From contig OZ023217.1 of assembly GCA_963995525.1 (NCBI GenBank), positions 5,265,405-5,329,404 on the forward strand: DNA of 64,000 nucleotides. The letters run 5' to 3'. This stretch comes from Escarpia spicata (lineage: Eukaryota > Annelida > Polychaeta > Sabellida > Siboglinidae). Below the pieces are notes generated by a model, which was not told the DNA's origin, did not search any database, and saw nothing but the letters and a program-made list of their open reading frames with translations. The translations under genes were made by a program, and so were the position numbers. Of this stretch, positions 27,901 through 38,220 are shown piece by piece (position 1 is the stretch's first letter; each line of letters starts with the position of its first letter).

Positions 27901-30900
27901 TACCTCTCTTTCACATCGATATTTGTTTTCAAATATCATAAGGTCCTACATTTGAATGAAACACAACACTGCTCTCATGTCACGTGTCTGTTTCAGTCCG
28001 CGTCAGGCGCTGATGACGCCTTCCGGTTCATTCCGTACGCAGACGACACTGGTGGAGCTTGGCAAGGTGTCGTGTGCAGACCCGTGTCTGTCGTTCACGT
28101 GCCGCGTGCAGACGGCGCAGTGTGACCCGCACGTGTTCACGCTCGACCGCGACCAGTACGTTGACGGTCCACTGCCCTCCGACCTGCCGCCAGCCTTCGT
28201 CCAGAGTTGGCTGCCTTGGCCACTGTCCACTCGAGATGACACGGAGTTCTCGCTGGCCAGACACAGGTACACGACTGACCCTTTTTGTTCTTACAAGTGC
28301 GCAATGTCAAAAAAATATGCGTTTAATATTGGTTCAATCCCCATCCCGCCACACCCACCAATACGTGGGGCAGGAATTGCTGTTTGTGCGATCTAAAATG
28401 GTTATTAGCATCAATTTGCGTGACATGTTTCATTCGCTAGGTGACACTACTGTAGCAATATATTTTCTCCGCGATATGCACGCACGCATACACACATAAA
28501 CGCACGCACGTACATACACACATACACACACACACACAACAACACACAACACACGCACGCACACACACATACAAACGCACGCACGCGCACACGCGCACAC
28601 GCGCACACGCGCACACAGACCTACCGATTACAAAGCTAGTCTACCTTCGGCGTGAGTAAACATCCGTTCTCATTATGCCCCCGACTGCGAATGAACGATT
28701 GCCGTAACTCCGCGATATCCATTTTCAGTCTGAAGCACCGGGGAGGAAAGATCGGTTTCGGCTGTCAGATGGTCAAGTTGGAAGACGCCGACATGATGGC
28801 AATTTTTATATATCAAAACAACGACAGACTGGTGTCAGTGGCGCACTCTATCGGCACCGAACACCTTCCAACGATGGACCAGGTGCGACTCTTAGTATTA
28901 CGAATTATGTTGTTCAGTTCTTTTTCAGTAACACCCAACCACTATTTGTTATCGTCCCATTTAAGGTGAATAACGATTTCAGAATACAGTTTCCGGTTCC
29001 TGATGTAATGACCGTGCAGTAGAGAGAAATAAAACATTTCATGAAATAATGGAAACATGGAGGGAAAATGAAATAACAGAACCTATTTGGAAACGCTGTG
29101 TGAACTATTTGTCAGAGTATTTGGAAATTAGCATTTGCAAAATGTACCTTCTCCGTCAAATGCGCAGGTTTCCAATCTGTGCCCGGTGACGTTCGATGCG
29201 GAAGCAGGCGACCACGGCATGCTGGTTAAAAACCACAACGAGGACTGGTGTGTCTGTGTAGGCCGGTGGGAATCAACCAAAACTGGAGGTAAGTCTCATG
29301 TCATATACATTAAAACCATAACAATAACTGACCCTTGACTCGACTTGCTGGTTGGATCGCCCGCATATAAGCAATCACGCATGCACGGTCTCACGCATGC
29401 ACGCACGCATTCACGCACTCACGCATGTACTCATCCGTACTCATACTTAAGTACAATGATGATGATTCATTTTAGACATCCCAATAAAAATGTATAGATC
29501 TGCTACGTTGCGGTTTGCCCAGGTCATAATCAATTGTATGCGAGTGACGTTCGCCTCGTTAAAACTGTTAACACATGTAATATGACATGACTATGCATGA
29601 TATCTGCTAAATCAACATTTCCCAACGGAATTCTCGCTTGAACAAATTTGCCTTACTTATGTTTCTGTCATAAAGAAAACACGTTTTTGTCCAGAATTTC
29701 TAAAAATATAAATGACGGAATGACCGACCCCTCCACGTGTTCGGCATCCATTTTGATGGCTTGAAGGTCCTTTTACTTAGTCTCGCTTAGCCGACTCTCG
29801 CCTGGCTGCGTGACTTCGCCAGAACGATAGTCTGGCTCTGAATGGCCCTTCTGAATTGTATCCACTGGATGGCAAAACTGGTATACTCATGAATTAAAGC
29901 GTCATCAATAATTATTTATGAAGTTATATGTAACGTCCGGGGAGCCTGTCTGACCTTACAATGAATATTATATTGTAGTTGTTTTGCTTATGATGGTCAA
30001 AATAAATACTGTCTGTCTGTCTATTGTCAGGATTTGTCGCGTTTTAATTAGTATCGCTTAACCGACCCTCGCCTGGCTTCGTGACTTCGCCAGGAAGATA
30101 GTCTGGCTCGGAATTGCGTTTTGACTGCTCATTGCCAGTTAGCACATCTATCCCCCAGAATGTTTATATATTATGTATGTTTTCGATAACGAAATGAAAT
30201 TACAAAATATTGCCCGAAATAGTATTATACAAAATAAAATGAATCTTAAACTAAATGTACACAAGCAAAAGTTTCGAGTACTCTACGGGATTCGAACCGA
30301 GGACCCTAAATGGCAACTCGACACGCTACCAACTTAGCCACCAAGATCAGCTCCTTTTGAATGTACTTTGGCGACTACACTATATTTGTTATCAGTCCGA
30401 CCGTTGCGCGTATGCATGTGATTGAAAGGCACTAAACTACGAAAAAAGTTTAATGTCGGTTTATTTGTTGTGTGACATGTTTCAACATAAGTTTAATGTT
30501 GAATAGTTGTTATAGTACAGTATCATCTGATAATAGTGTATCCTTATTTAATTTGTTATTGCATAGTTGGCCTCAGAGCCAATCATCGTCTCTACCCGAA
30601 TCTGGGGTAAAGCCCCCTACTGGTAGCATTGGCTGGAGCTTAATAATCCAGGTCGTTGTGATGGGACAAGGCTACCTTTTGTTAGGCAACAGGTCACGTG
30701 ATGTTTAGCTCAATAATCTTCGCGTCCGTTTCAGATTCGACGGGTCACGTGCGTCTCAGCATCTTCCGGTTTGACACGTGCCGCCTGCAGACGGTGCTCG
30801 TGCGCGACGACGAACTGCAGACGATCAACATTGACAACGTGAGCATCGACCTGCCAATAGGGCGCGTCACGATCGCCGCCGGATGTCGTCTGCTCGCCGA

Positions 30901-31411
30901 GCACGTGGCGCTCGCGTTCGCCGTCGGCACTCTCTTCGTGCAGTGCCAGCGCACGGCGGCGCTCTCCGCCGTGTCCTGGCTCGGCGACGGCAGCGTACGG
31001 AGCATCCGTAGCACCCGGTCCGTCGACTCCTCGGAGTCGGCCGGCTCCAAGAGCCTCCAGGTGAAGACTCTCGGCGTGGCTCGGCTCTCCGTTAAGCGGC
31101 GACTGAGCGAGAAGAAGCGCTCGCGACGGAGAAAGATCTCAGCGAGCTTCACGTTCCTGCTGGCGTGCGGGCTGCGGATCGACCAGGCGGTGAATGTGTC
31201 CGCCGGATCGAGGCCGACGTCACGGAGGAGTTCGGCGATCTTCGCGCCGCCCTTCCCGGACATTGCCTCGTACGACGGTCTCGGGACGGACCCCGGGGTC
31301 AACCCCGTCGACCTCGGCAGCAAGTTGATGATGATGAACGGCGGGCGACAGCTGCAGGACGTGTTCGCTAACGGAGACAACGATTGTCAGTTCATTGATG
31401 TCCGACTCTAG
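23831..31411 (+). CDS. GRDP-like (former DUF1399) protein, six exons, 5' end uncertain
   Basis: Six plus-strand exons (23831-24925, 26443-26624, 27997-28266, 28729-28882, 29168-29288, 30735-31411) join in phase to 832 residues plus stop. The first exon has the features of the glycine-rich-domain-containing-protein-like family: RRAVYRYENYWLPLL, then WVWHGHMVMSDHYAEYC (about residues 108-124), then HALHPLEYLYDVEHF (about 246-260), a second copy of the W/H-x-H-P-x-x-Y theme. Later exons carry GKIGFGCQMVKL, then GMLVKNHNEDWCVCVGRW, and a basic, serine-rich tail. The family is known from plants, where it is linked to development and stress, and is uncharacterised in animals; no enzymatic role can be read here. 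Codons are strongly GC-biased, unlike the AT-rich surroundings. The start could be the ATG at 23900 or lie in an upstream exon. One weak point is the donor of exon 2. Confidence 0.82.
25240..25400. repeat. Tandem pair, about 75 bp, in a GRDP-like intron
   Basis: GCGTTTAGCACTGGTTCAAG and CCCGAGATACGTGATGACGA occur twice with few changes. A third, diverged relative (gcgtttaatattggttcaat) lies at 28318 in another intron of the same gene. Confidence 0.75.
26443..26624 (+). CDS. GRDP-like gene, exon 2
   Basis: After a TTCTCCACAG acceptor the reading frame gives PILRVKGKIGGTVSS, then GIEFQISYGKQRRFACVSGE and HVASVFF. The frame would stop at 26632-26634 (KYD then TGA). A GTACGA donor at 26625 leaves phase 2, exactly what exon 3 needs. 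The exon is therefore either spliced there or is a terminal exon of a shorter isoform. Confidence 0.7.
26668..27320. repeat. Pyrimidine-rich tract with a 42-bp tandem array
   Basis: After exon 2 the plus strand is T/C-rich for 650 bases. From about 27065 a 42-bp unit (TCTCTACATGTCCTGTCTAC plus CAGTCTCTCCTC) repeats about six times. 42 is a multiple of three, so open frames pass through on both strands; they are not genes. Confidence 0.85.
27997..28266 (+). CDS. GRDP-like gene, exon 3
   Basis: The acceptor is CTGTTTCAG and the donor GTACAC. It encodes PRQALMTPSGSFRTQTTLVE, then a stretch rich in paired cysteines (CADPCLSFTCRVQTAQC), ending in DDTEFSLARH. GC-rich codon use matches exon 1. Confidence 0.8.
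28485..28625. repeat. (CACG)/(CA) simple repeat in an intron
   Basis: Runs of CACG, CACA and CGCACA between exons 3 and 4 of the GRDP-like gene. A weaker CACG-rich patch lies at 29370-29430. Confidence 0.85.
28729..28882 (+). CDS. GRDP-like gene, exon 4
   Basis: The acceptor is CATTTTCAG and the donor GTGCGA. It encodes LKHRGGKIGFGCQMVKLEDA and FIYQNNDRLVSVAHS, ending in phase 0 after TMDQ. Both junction phases agree with the neighbouring exons. Confidence 0.8.
29168..29288 (+). CDS. GRDP-like gene, exon 5
   Basis: The acceptor is TGCGCAG and the donor a consensus GTAAGT. It encodes VSNLCPVTFDAEAGDHGM and LVKNHNEDWCVCVGRW, a segment resembling the family's conserved (A/G)MLV-x(6)-DW-x(3)-VGRW block. 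Confidence 0.82.
29655..29775. repeat. Dispersed repeat, copy A
   Basis: Blocks TCATAAAGAAAACACGTTTT, CAGAATTTCTAAAAATATAA, ATGACGGAATG and GGCATCCATTTT line up with the segments at 46530-46650 and 58215-58360. Confidence 0.5.
29782..30112. repeat. Two copies of a 62-bp repeat
   Basis: TCGCCTGGCTGCGTGACTTC and GATAGTCTGGCTC at 29782-29845 recur with few changes at 30052-30112. The copies lie 270 bases apart in the last intron of the GRDP-like gene. Confidence 0.75.
30274..30356 (-). repeat. tRNA-like sequence (tRNA relic or SINE head)
   Basis: The minus strand carries an A-box-like TGGTGGCTAAGTTGGTAGCG and a B-box-like GGTTCGAATCC at tRNA-like spacing. The anticodon stem does not pair, so it is unlikely to be a working tRNA gene. 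It lies in the last intron of the GRDP-like gene. Confidence 0.45.
30735..31411 (+). CDS. GRDP-like gene, terminal coding exon
   Basis: The acceptor is CGTTTCAG. It encodes STGHVRLSIFRFDTCRLQTV, a beta-rich segment with LPIGRVTIAAGCRLLAEHVA, a basic serine-rich linker (RRLSEKKRSRRRKISAS) and a tail ending QFIDVRL before a TAG. Very high GC at third positions. Two AATAAA signals follow at 32102 and 32251. Confidence 0.82.
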
Positions 31412-31504
31412 GCTGACGACTCCTCGACGAAACCTCGGCCGGGGACAATGCGAGGATGATTCAACAATACGGAGGTTGTGCGCTCTCCGGAGATTACGCA
31501 CTGA

Positions 31505-31605
31505 CGGTGCATTTGTCCGGGGATGATGCATCTGTCCGGGAAGATGATTTGTCCGGGGATGATACACTGATCAAGGGGATGGTGCATTTGTCCGGTGATG
31601 ATGGT
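31505..31605. repeat. GTCCGGGGATGATGCAT short repeats in the 3' region of the GRDP-like gene
   Basis: Four to five degenerate copies of a 17-22-base unit, in what should be the 3' untranslated region. Confidence 0.6.
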
Positions 31606-32250
31606 TAGTTTGGTAACATCACCGTTCTCCGACTAGCCCTGAGCTAGCCTAAGTACTGACCCTAGGCGATTGAGCTATTGTTTGATTCCCGGTACAGTGT
31701 AGGGGAAAAGACGACACATTGGGTCAGCCTTTACCTCATTTTGGGAAAAAGATTACAAAAATAATTTACGTGGAGAACGTGGGAGGAGGAAGAAAGGGGG
31801 CGCTGAGGACTACGGCAACATTGACGGAAGTGCTCTCCACTCACACGCTCCACGACCACGAGTCGGTGGACTGCAGTCGTCCAGATACCGCGCGTAATGC
31901 AGTACGGGGACAGATGCCCCGTGCCGTCCGAGGACAGGCCCGCTCCGTGGCTCGGTTGTCCGACGGACTTCTTGCGTTGACTCGATCGATTCTCGAAGCA
32001 CCACATACACATTTACATATTAATGTTCATTACATGTTAATCTTTACGACGACGTGTTTCGACTCGCTAAAGTCCGTGAATGCAAACAATGTGTTAAGAC
32101 AAATAAACCGAAACAAGTACGACTGGGCGCGGAGTGCGTGCCAATGTATCATGTAGCGTACGTCCCTGTGTAGACCCGGCGCCGTTAACGGTGCACGTGT
32201 CGTCCAAACAGTGGTACACATTTTATACGACTATTTTTCAACTGTTGTAT

Positions 32251-32256
32251 AATAAA
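32251..32256 (+). terminator. Poly(A) signal AATAAA, GRDP-like gene
   Basis: AATAAA at 32251-32256, with a second one at 32102-32107, lies 0.7-0.85 kb beyond the stop codon and before the (GT)n tract. Either could define the 3' end. Confidence 0.5.
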
Positions 32257-32384
32257 TTGACTTCATCGACGGTGACTAATACTGCGAGCTTTCTATTGGA
32301 GAATTAGCGTGCAGTTTTGGCGATGACTCGCTGTGGGGAACAACTAGTCCACGTATGCGTGCATGGGTGGTGTGTATGTGTGCG

Positions 32385-32860
<476 letters not shown>

Positions 32861-32984
32861 TATACGAGAGAATATCCGACTACTGCAATGTTCGACATCC
32901 ATGAAACACACACACGCACGCGCGCGCTCGCTCAAACACGCACAATACGCTCGCACACATACTCACGCACGCATGCACATATTT

Positions 32985-33255
32985 ATGTTGGACATGATGG
33001 GAGGAAGGTGGACGCAAGACGTCAGAGCACAGGGTGGGCGGACCAAGTAAAGGAGTTAACTGACACCGGCTGAAGTGAGAGATCCGGTGCAGGTTCTAGA
33101 TGGAAGCTGGCGTGTGACCAATTCCGCAAATGGTCACAACAACGAAAATGTGTAACCAAACTGTCCGAACTGATGACTTAAAATTTAAAAGAATTCTCAG
33201 AAGAACCAGAGTCAGAGTATGTGACCATAAATAAAGCTTACCTACCTACCTACAC
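32985..33255 (+). mobile_element. LINE 3' end with (CTAC)n tail
   Basis: The reading GRKVDARRQSTGWADQVKEL resembles the last block of many LINE polyproteins (GRP-x-TRW-x-DQ-x(2)-ED). It is followed by degraded sequence, AATAAAGCTTAC and a short CTAC repeat that looks like a LINE tail. Confidence 0.5.
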
Positions 33256-33689
33256 AAATTGCGCACGAGAAGACGTTCGATAAACCCAAGTCAATGCCTT
33301 TCCGTTTGTGTAGCAAGAACAAGGATGAAACTACCTGTCCTACTGACACACCGTTAAAAAGTAAAGTAGTCTTATTCTGCAAACATTTGGAACCAATTTC
33401 ATGTTGGTCTGATATCATGAATACCAGAAATTGTGTTTAACGGAAGGTGTGACAACCGTGAAAAACGCAAAAAAGTGAACATTTACACACCGTTCTTCTA
33501 CCAATTTGACTGCTTACATATCGAAACATTAATCGCCACGTTACCAACACTTATGATTAAGTTATTATTTAATTGTTCCACTAATCTGATGTGTTACACC
33601 AGTAATAATAGTAATGGTAAGTAGCTACCTGCATGGCTACTTAAAACTAATTTAACCGTTACGCTACCCACACTCGTCAACATTGTAAA

Positions 33690-36520
33690 TGCGTCACTAA
33701 ACACAGGAGTGTTTCCTAGTGAACTGAAAACTGCCCTAGTGACACCGTTACTGAAGAAAGCCCCACTTGACCAGAATGAACTGGAGAACTATCGTCCCAT
33801 CTCCAACCTCGCTTTCATAGGAAAGTTGATCGAGCAAGTCGTCCTCAAACGCCTGAATCTGCACATGGCAACGAATAAGCTGCATGATGAAATGCAATCG
33901 GCTTATAGACAACATCATTCTACAGAAACAGCTCTGATGAAAGTACAACACGACATCGTGCGCAACCTCGACACGGGACGTTGTGTCATGCTGGTTCTTC
34001 TTGACACGAGTGCAGCATTCGATACGATTAACATTGACGAATTGTTGAACACTCTGGTTTCACGATTCAACATCGGCGGTATGGCACTTGACTGGTTTAT
34101 ATCATATTCTTGACCGGCATATCGATCTCAGTGTGTCATAATTGGTTCGTCTTCTTCGAACGCAATCCCCATCTACCACGGTGTACCCCAGGGTTCAGTA
34201 CTTGGACCAGTGGTGTTCAACGCATACACGACACCCATTGCTGACATCTGCATGAAACATCATGTGCGTTACCACTGATTCGCTGATGACAGCCATCTAT
34301 ATGTCAGCTATAACCCTATGGTGTCTGGCGAACTGGAAAACACTAAACAGCTGCTCATCCAGTGCATCACCGAGATTAGAGCCTGGATGCTGATGCATCA
34401 ACTTAAACTCAACAATGACAAAATTGAGTTTATCGTGCTGCAGTCACCACACAATCTACGTGTTTATGGCAGCCCCAGCTTGGAAGTACCTGGACTTACA
34501 TTGCAATCAACAGATGCAACGAGAAATCTAGGCTGCTACTTCGACCGACACGTCACATGCAGTTAGACTGCCTCGTCTCCAGCTACCGTTTTTCGGTCTA
34601 CTACCATCTACGCCTGATCGGCAGAATTCGTCACCTGCTGACTCGAGACGCGTGCCATGCTGCAGTACGCTGTCTTGTGCTAAGTCGTCTCGACTACGGC
34701 AATGCTCTACTCTGTGGTTTGAACAATGGACAGACCAACCGACTTCAACGAGCACAGAACTCGGCCGTTCGCCTCATCAACCGCGTCAGACGGCGAGATT
34801 ATATCACGCCGATTCTGCAAACACTGCATTGGCTGCCGATCAGAATGAGAATCACCTTCAAGATATGTACTTGCATATTTAAGATCCTGCACGGCTTAGC
34901 CCCGTAACGAGCCCACACGTGCATATCGCGATCGGCGAGAAACACAAAGCTTCTCGCGATGACGGTGTCAAAGAGAACTATCGGACGGGGCAGCTTTGCA
35001 GTGACAGGCTGACATATGTGGAATAGCTTGCCAAAGTGTGTGCGTTCAGTTGTATTGTATTTGTATTGTATTTATTCAGATTCCAACAGGTCCAGTGGAC
35101 CCAGTAACAGGACTGATAACTGAAACAATACATATAAATAATAAAACAATAATAGAATAATAAAAACAATAAGGACAATAAGAACATACAAACCACACAA
35201 TATCAACTATACCAGGCAAACATCTGTTATACATAGAAATGTCTGTGAATTGAGGATCTAAATGGTTCAGCTCCTGAATATATATCACAAGTTAGATCAC
35301 TTAAATACAATGTATTGAAAGTAGTCATACATCTATTCAAAACACAGTGTTTTCTAATGTTGATTCTGCTATTGGAAACTCTAAAAGGGATGTAGTTTCG
35401 TAGAGATCGTAAAGGACAGTGAAATTGGATAGCCCCTATCAGATACGACGAGTCTAGTTGGGAGTGTACACACTTGTGTAAAAACATAAGATCTGTAACT
35501 TGCCTACGATGTTGAAGGGAAGGTAGTCTAAAATGATGGCAAAGCTCAGGATAACTGTCAGAGGAGTACTGTATTTTGGATTTGTAACATAGATATTTAA
35601 TGAATTTCTTTTGAACTCGTTCGATTTTTTCAATAACATTGCCAGGGATTCCAGATAACACTGCAATAGTCCAACTAGCTTCTAACTAGAGATATATACA
35701 AGGATCGCAAAGCCTGTACATCGATAAAAGTTGTGCAAACGCGCTTAATAAAACCACTCATCTTAAAAGCTTTACAAACACAACGATTAATATGATCTTT
35801 AAAAGTCAAACTGTCGGTCAATGTGATACCGAGATCTTTGTCAGCGGTGACCTTGGGCAGAGACTGGCTTAAAATCGTGTAGTCATAGGATATACGTTTC
35901 TTTTTGTTAGTGAATGACATTATGCAGCATTTCTCAACGTTAAGTTTAAGGTGCCATGTCTCACACCAAAGACATACACTGTCCAGATCCTTCTGCACCA
36001 ACTGACAATCGGTCACCGACGTCATTTCTTTAAACAATTTGGAATCATCATCATACAATGACATTTCACATGAATCAACATGATTAATGAGATCGTTAAC
36101 ATACAAGATAAACAGAAGTGGTCCAATTTGTGAACCTTGTGGTACACCAGACAACACTGACTTCCAGTCAGATGTTTTGCCTTCGAGAACCACGCGTTGT
36201 TTTCGGTTGACAAGGTAAGACTGCAACCAGTTGGAACATTGGCGGCTTTCCGGAAACAACTTAGAACCCATCTATTTCGCCTGCACTACATGCCTTGATG
36301 CAAGCTCTGCTGCCACATCTAAATGACACTGGTTTCTATTTCATGGTATTGATTGGTACGTTTTTATTTTCATTGTTTGAAATTGTATTTTACACCCTTA
36401 TTTATTGTTATTTATTTATTTTTTATCTTAGCTTATTTATTTAATTAATGATTTCATTAATTTATATTTTAGCATTTAGTCAACACGCCATTTAAATATG
36501 TGAAGCACTTTGATTGGTAT
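33690..36520 (+). mobile_element. L2/CR1-like LINE, inactive, split by another LINE
   Basis: The plus strand reads LKKAPLDQNELENYRPISNL, the SAYRQHHSTETALMKV block, CVMLVLLDTSAAFDTI and GVPQGSVLGPVVFNAYTTP, with FADDSHLYV as the catalytic box. Further blocks are MLMHQLKLNNDKIEF and LSRLDYGNALLCGL, then TLHWLPIRMRITFKI. In-frame stops (near 34111 and 34277) and a frameshift near 34560 disable it. Its last block, AAFRKQLRTHLFRLHYMP then stop, resumes at 36241 beyond an inserted element. Confidence 0.85.
35050..36240 (-). mobile_element. 5'-truncated LINE nested in the opposite-strand LINE
   Basis: The minus strand reads CSNWLQSYLVNRKQRVVLEG, SVLSGVPQGSQIGPLLFILY and VNDLINHV with LYDDDSKLF as a mutated catalytic box. 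WHLKLNVEKCCIMSF, KDLGITLTDSLTFKDHI and a C-terminal region (HHFRLPSLQHRRQVTDLMFL) follow. It ends at 35050-35085 in repeats of TTGTA/TTTGTA type, resembling a 3' tail. The flanks belong to one other LINE on the plus strand. Confidence 0.85.
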
Positions 36521-36559
36521 TTACTTACTTAAAAAACGTTATATTAAGAAACGGAATTA

Positions 36560-37085
36560 TTATTAGTAGTAGTATACCCTTCTGTATTGGCGAGAGTATA
36601 CTTGAATTTAGGACGGAATTTCAGGAGTCTGGTGCAATTACGGTCAAATACCTAACTATGAGTGAAGATGCTGGTCAATATGAAGCATTAGTCCCAAACA
36701 TGGGGCAGCTGACTGATCAACCACACCTGGGTAGAAAGGTCATCACTCCTGCAATGCTGTCTCCCATCCCAAAACCAGCGATTTCTAGGGCCAATTAAGA
36801 CAAGAACCACCAAGTCGGAAATCATAACTCCCAGTCCATACAAAAAACTGTAATGACAAAAGTCAAAACTGGCAGGAGACACAGAAAGACAACAGGTTCT
36901 GTTAAGACAGGAAAAAGACAAAAACAACAGTTTTTTTCTGCCAGCAAAAACGACAAAAAGCAATCAAAGTGACAACGCGTCTTGGTACTGTGGACTGTGT
37001 GACGAAGAGCGAAAATAAACTATGGTGAAATGCGTACACTGTGGAGCATGGATACACCTGAGTTGTGCTGGAGGTCTGTCCCATA
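36560..37085 (+). mobile_element. Remnant of a DDE transposase C-terminus (pogo/Tigger-like)
   Basis: Broken frames read VITPAMLSPIPKP, SEIITPSPYKKL, a lysine-rich stretch, then SWYCGLCDEERK and MVKCVHCGAWIHLSCAGG. The order (PIPK, TSSPYK-like, basic linker, C-x(2)-C ... C-x(2)-C-x(2)-W-x-H-x(2)-C) matches the zinc-binding tail on many pogo-related transposases in invertebrates. At least three stops or frameshifts. The catalytic domain is not visible. Confidence 0.5.
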
Positions 37086-37089
37086 ACTA

Positions 37090-38220
37090 TTGAAGTGACA
37101 TGTGCCGGTAAAAGATCGCATAAGTAAGTTGGTGACCAGGGACCATGTATTACCAACTGGTATCTTTTTTGCTGTTATTAGACATTCTACTGGCCATTAT
37201 TTCGTTGGTTTGTTCATTTATCCGTGACATATTTTTTTCACGGCAATCACTGTGTTGCTGTATTCGTCTATTCGTAACAAAATATATTTTTTTGTTCTCA
37301 GTTCAAAATGAAATTATGTCGAATCTATTTGGCGCTTGGTCGTCACGTGTCATTCGTATACTCTCTGGAACGCCGTAGTTTTCGTGATTTATGCATTAAG
37401 CCACTACCCCTTTTTATCAGTGTGAAGTGTGTGTTGAACCTTGGTTTCTCTCAAAGCATCAGTAACTGACAGAAGACCTATAATGAACCTGAAGCACCTA
37501 TATTGGACCACCTGGTCCAATATAAAGGCACCACTTTAGTTCAATATATGTCACATGTTACTAAAATTGGATCAGTTAAGGAAAACACGTTTTTGCATTT
37601 TTGGAAAAAATTACAAATACATTAACTCTATTTCGTGCTTGCACGGAGAGATTGTAGTAAATCGTTGCCTGGCCCTTAAAAGTCCTCGGTACCACTTACA
37701 GGAATGGAGAAAGAGGGCTCGGAAGTTAGGGGATTCAATATCGGTACACTTCCCCTACTTCTGCTTAGAACAATTTGTTTCCACTGTTTGCTAGGTATTA
37801 TATTTTATACCACAATAACGGACTTTTATTTAATGCATGCTGCATACCAACGCGTGCGTTTAATGCAGCATGTCTTTTGTATAATTATCAATATATTAAC
37901 ATAAACCAGAAGAACATGACTTGTACAAAGCGGACTTGAATTTTGCAACTTGGTGGTAGAACGACTGCAAGACTACAAGACATTCAAGCATTTTGCCATA
38001 AAACTACCTGATCAGTATGATGTAACCATCGATTACCACACATAGTCACCCATTAGAAAACTAAGGGAGATGGTCTTCGTACTTCTACTAAACCAAACTT
38101 ACGGTTGTAGTAATGAACGACAGATGGCGATACTAGTTTAAGTGTCTGTGATCTCTTACATTTTCACAAGGTGGCGACTCTGGCGAACTCAGTTGCGGGG
38201 AAGGGAGTGGGAAGTTGCTT
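37090..38220. other. No recognised gene
   Basis: AT-rich spacer between the transposase remnant and the 23-bp satellite, with no convincing coding frame. Confidence 0.55.

Noticed and set aside
30274..30356. Functional tRNA gene
   Set aside because: A and B boxes are good, but the anticodon stem does not pair, so it is called a relic or SINE head.
31719..32156. 145-codon plus-strand frame after the GRDP-like stop codon
   Set aside because: No domain, no splice support, and it overlaps poly(A) signals; probably 3' untranslated or intergenic sequence.
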